A stretch of DNA of 64,000 nucleotides from Prescottella defluvii. GTDB taxonomy: Bacteria > Actinomycetota > Actinomycetes > Mycobacteriales > Mycobacteriaceae. The notes beneath the pieces were generated by a model. That model was not told the DNA's origin and made no database searches. It was given only the letters and a program-made list of their open reading frames with translations. The stretch spans positions 2,728,001 to 2,792,000 of the forward strand of contig CP121458.1 in NCBI GenBank assembly GCA_029690005.1. The letters run 5' to 3'. Position numbers and translations under genes: made by a program. Positions 60,377 to 64,000 of the stretch are shown in pieces; the first letter of the stretch is position 1, and the number at the start of each line of letters is the position of its first letter.

Positions 60377-60643
60377 GCGTAAAATCCTGTCGTCTTTGCG
60401 GGTTTCTGTCGAAAAGCTCTGGGCACACGTATGTACCGACCGACGACACTACCAGGATCCGCGTCGCGATCCCAAACCGGCACTCCAGGGCCGTTCGGGT
60501 GGGCGCCGCCGGTGACCGACGGAACCGGCAGGGCGACGTACCGATTCGTGCTTCGACACGCGTCTATATCGCGCAAACAGACCAGCTTGTACGTAAAGTC
60601 CCGCTCGACAGCTCAATCGACAGCGGGATCGAGAGGTGGGTGT

Positions 60644-61413
60644 ATGTCGACAGCACAGGAAATTGCGGAAAAGGAAGAGATTTCGGATCTCAAGAAGTAC
60701 TTGGCGGAAGGTATCGGCACTTTCGTTCTGGTCTTCTCGGCGATCGGAACGGCGGTCTTCGCCGGGGCCAAGGTCGGTCAGCTCGGGATCGCGCTCGCAT
60801 TCGGTCTCACGCTGATGTTCCTGGTCTATTCGATCGGTCCGATCTCGGGCTGCCACGTGAACCCGGCCGTGACGCTCGGCCACCTCATTCTCGGCCGCAT
60901 CTCGGGCGCCAAGGCGGGCATCTACATGGGCGCCCAGGTGGTCGGCGGTCTCGCCGCGGGTCTGGCGGTCTACACGATCGCGCAGAGTCTGCCCACCTAC
61001 AACCGCGCGGCGGACGGCCTGGCCGCGAACGGCTGGGCGTTCACAGCCCGTCGGCCGAGAGCGGTCCGCTGGGCCAGCTCGTGTTGCCGGGCTACGGCAT
61101 CGGTGCCGCGATGACGGTGGAGATCCTGCTGACGGCACTGCTGGTCTTCGTGGTGCTCGCGTCGACCGACCAGCTCTCGGACGTCCCGCTCGCGGGTGTC
61201 TCGATCGGCTTCACGCTGGCGGTGATCCACCTGATCTCGATTCCGATCGACAACACGTCGGTCAACCCGGCCCGCAGCTTCGCGGTCGCGCCCTACCAGG
61301 ACGGGGCGATGAGTCAGGTGTGGTTGTTCATCGTCTTCCCGCTGATCGGCGGCGCGCTGGGTGCGGTCATCTACCGCGCTCTCTTCGGGCGTTTCAACCG
61401 ACTCAACGACTGA
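60644..61413 (+). CDS. MIP-family aquaporin (one frame break)
   Basis: 256 residues after joining. Six membrane helices and both NPA loops: GCHVNPAVTLG and TSVNPARSFAVA. His in the first half-helix (SGxH) and Arg in NPARS fit a water-selective AqpZ-like pore. The frame breaks near 61047 (ttcacagcccg, one A missing; expected AFNSPSAESGP). GAGAGG precedes ATG 60644. Stands alone; a 16-bp terminator follows. Confidence 0.92.
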
Positions 61414-61424
61414 CGCGGACAGGG

Positions 61425-61461
61425 GAGGGGCCCGGCACACGGATCGTGTGCCGGGCCCCTC
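61425..61461. terminator. bidirectional terminator between aquaporin and PemK-like gene
   Basis: GAGGGGCCCGGCACAC pairs perfectly with GTGTGCCGGGCCCCTC around a 5-nt loop, between convergent genes. Confidence 0.9.
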
Positions 61462-61480
61462 GTCGTCTCGGTGCGTGCGG

Positions 61481-62039
61481 TCAGGTCCAGCTGTAATCGG
61501 AGCGCAGCCGGGTGGCGACGGCGTCGAAGCGGTCGCGGTCGAGGATGGCGCCCTGCGCGTCGGATGCCCGCCTCGGGAACATCGAGCACCCGGTCCAGTC
61601 GTACCCAGCTGGGGCGGTTCTCGGCGTCCCAGTGCCCGGCGCCCAGCGGCAGCCAGTTGCTGTCGTCGTCCCTCCTGCTGTTCGACGACAGCATCAGTCC
61701 CAGCAGCGTGTGTCCGTCGCGGCCGACGACGAGGACGGGACGGTCCTTGCCCTGGCTCGGGTCCTCCTCGTACGTCACCCAGGTCCACACGATCTCGCCC
61801 GGGTCGGCCTGGCCGTCCAGGCTCGGGGCGTACTCGATCCGACGCGCGCGGTGCGCGGTGGGGGCGGAACTGCGCGACACCGGCCGACCGGGCGTGACGG
61901 TGGGATGCGGCGGCCCGGCGATCGCCTCGGTCGCGCGTTTGACCGGCCCGGTGTTCTGCAGCTGCCGAAGTAGTTTCGGGCCCTGCTCGGCGGCGAAGGT
62001 GCCGAGCTTCCTGCCGATATCGCCCCACGTGCTCGCCAT
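61481..62039 (-). CDS. PemK/MazF-like domain protein (one frame break)
   Basis: About 185 residues after joining. The first 70 residues are basic and helical (GDIGRKLGTFAAEQGPKLL), with no toxin counterpart; the rest is a PemK/MazF-like barrel with PGEIVWTWVTYEEDPSQGKDRPVLVV split around the conserved RPVLVV, then LGLMLSS. Homologue of Rv2405 beside lepA. The frame breaks near 61570 (gcgcagggcgcc, one extra base; expected IRREGAILDRDRF). No antitoxin gene overlaps or precedes it, so it may be a housekeeping RNA-binding or nuclease relative instead of an addiction toxin. Confidence 0.8.
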
Positions 62040-62247
62040 AGGATCCGAGCTTAATTGCGTCGCCGTCCCGGTTCGGGACGCCGGCGTCGCGGTGTCGGGC
62101 GCCGTCGCGTTCGGCATCCTGCAGGGGCGAGGATTGGAGCGGTGTAACTCGGGTGGACGGTTGTGGCGATGAACCGATGACGGATCCGGTTCGACCGGTT
62201 CGTCGCGGAGGATTCCGAATCTCGGGGAGGATGGACTGAAATGATTC

Positions 62248-62448
62248 ATGAGGAAGGCGTCGCCGTACTTCTCGATGACCCAGCAGAATCGAAGGGTCTT
62301 TCACGTCTTCGCTGACTGTCCGCGCGGGAATCGAATACGCGCGTTCGATCGGGTCGCGGGGCGGGGCCCGTCGGCACGCGCATATTCGCTGTGCGAATTG
62401 TGTCGGGTACTCGATGATTCGATCGATGCCTGGGCGTGTCGCACCTGA
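62248..62448 (+). CDS. small Cys-containing protein of unknown function
   Basis: 66 residues. Features: FADCPRG near residue 24, a CxxC in SLCELCRVLDD, and a final Cys in AWACRT, four cysteines that could bind zinc or form disulfides. Third codon positions are mostly G/C, in keeping with a real gene. ATG 62248 or in-frame ATG 62275 could start it. It lies between the divergent PemK-like gene and lepA. I recognise no family. Confidence 0.5.
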   Translation: MRKASPYFSMTQQNRRVFHVFADCPRGNRIRAFDRVAGRGPSARAYSLCELCRVLDDSIDAWACRT

Positions 62449-62469
62449 CCCTGTAGCCGCCGACGACGG

Positions 62470-62486
62470 TCACGCACGGTGCGTGA
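62470..62486. promoter_or_regulatory. 17-bp palindrome upstream of lepA
   Basis: TCACGCACGGTGCGTGA: 8-bp perfect arms around one G, between the small Cys gene and lepA, 150 bp before the lepA start. Operator candidate. Confidence 0.45.
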
Positions 62487-62635
62487 TCGCGCCGCGCGAG
62501 TGCTGCTCGATGCCGCCTGCCCTGACCCTGGATGTGTACGCACCCCGGTGTCCAGGGGATGATGGGAGGGCGCGGGAGGCAGTGGATGCCGGTCCGGGCC
62601 GATGTCAGTGCGCGAGTGAGACGAGGGAATAGGGC

Positions 62636-64000
<1,365 letters not shown>

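Overview
The window is 64 kb of GC-rich, densely packed chromosome from a mycolic-acid actinomycete, most likely Rhodococcus or a close relative in the Nocardiaceae. The core gene order matches, gene for gene, the Mycobacterium tuberculosis stretch from Rv2466c to Rv2404c: DsbA-like nitroreductase, rpiB, nei, tig, clpP1, clpP2, clpX, valS, folC, DUF4233, ndk, rne, rplU, rpmA, obgE, proB, rbsK, proA, MoxR/VWA pair, nadD, rsfS, gpgP, octT, degV, comEA, comEC, holA, rpsT, pemK-like, lepA. GTG starts, 4-bp ATGA/GTGA-type overlaps and -10 boxes placed 6-7 nt before start codons are typical of this group. The species is not determined; the genus is inference.

Region by region. 1-6.5 kb: thiol/DNA-repair genes, dinB with a perfect LexA (SOS) box, a nitronate monooxygenase and two tRNAs (Gly-TCC, Pro-TGG). 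6.6-11.1 kb: trigger factor and the Clp protease. 11.2-25.3 kb: accessory block with a meta-cleavage lower pathway (hydratase, acetaldehyde dehydrogenase, aldolase) under an IclR regulator, a TetR/lipase divergent pair, formate-dehydrogenase-like oxidoreductase with fdhD, an iron-siderophore binding lipoprotein with two DtxR/IdeR boxes, an S9 peptidase, and a MarR/cupin divergent pair. 25.4-37.6 kb: valS-folC-DUF4233-ndk, rne, rplU-rpmA, obgE-proB. 37.6-48.4 kb: Sir2, VOC protein, YhgE/Pip membrane protein, ectABC (ectoine), RecQ with a C-terminal phosphoribosyltransferase-like region, ribokinase, amino-acid permease. 48.5-64 kb: proA, MoxR/VWA, nadD-rsfS-gpgP-octT, degV, comEA-comEC-holA, rpsT, aquaporin, PemK-like protein, a small Cys protein and the 5' part of lepA.

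The sequence carries more than 50 single- or double-base reading-frame breaks, mostly one base missing from a G or C run. They hit essential genes (clpX, valS, folC, rne, ndk, tig, nadD) and in every case the protein continues intact in another frame; correcting each one restores a length divisible by three. I read them as sequence errors, not pseudogenes, and annotate each gene across its breaks.

I found no CRISPR array, phage, insertion sequence or obviously novel multi-gene system. The most rewarding signals are regulatory: the SOS box at dinB, paired IdeR boxes, two MarR-type operators two helical turns apart, an IclR-type operator, palindromes before rbsK and lepA, and a long structured rne leader.
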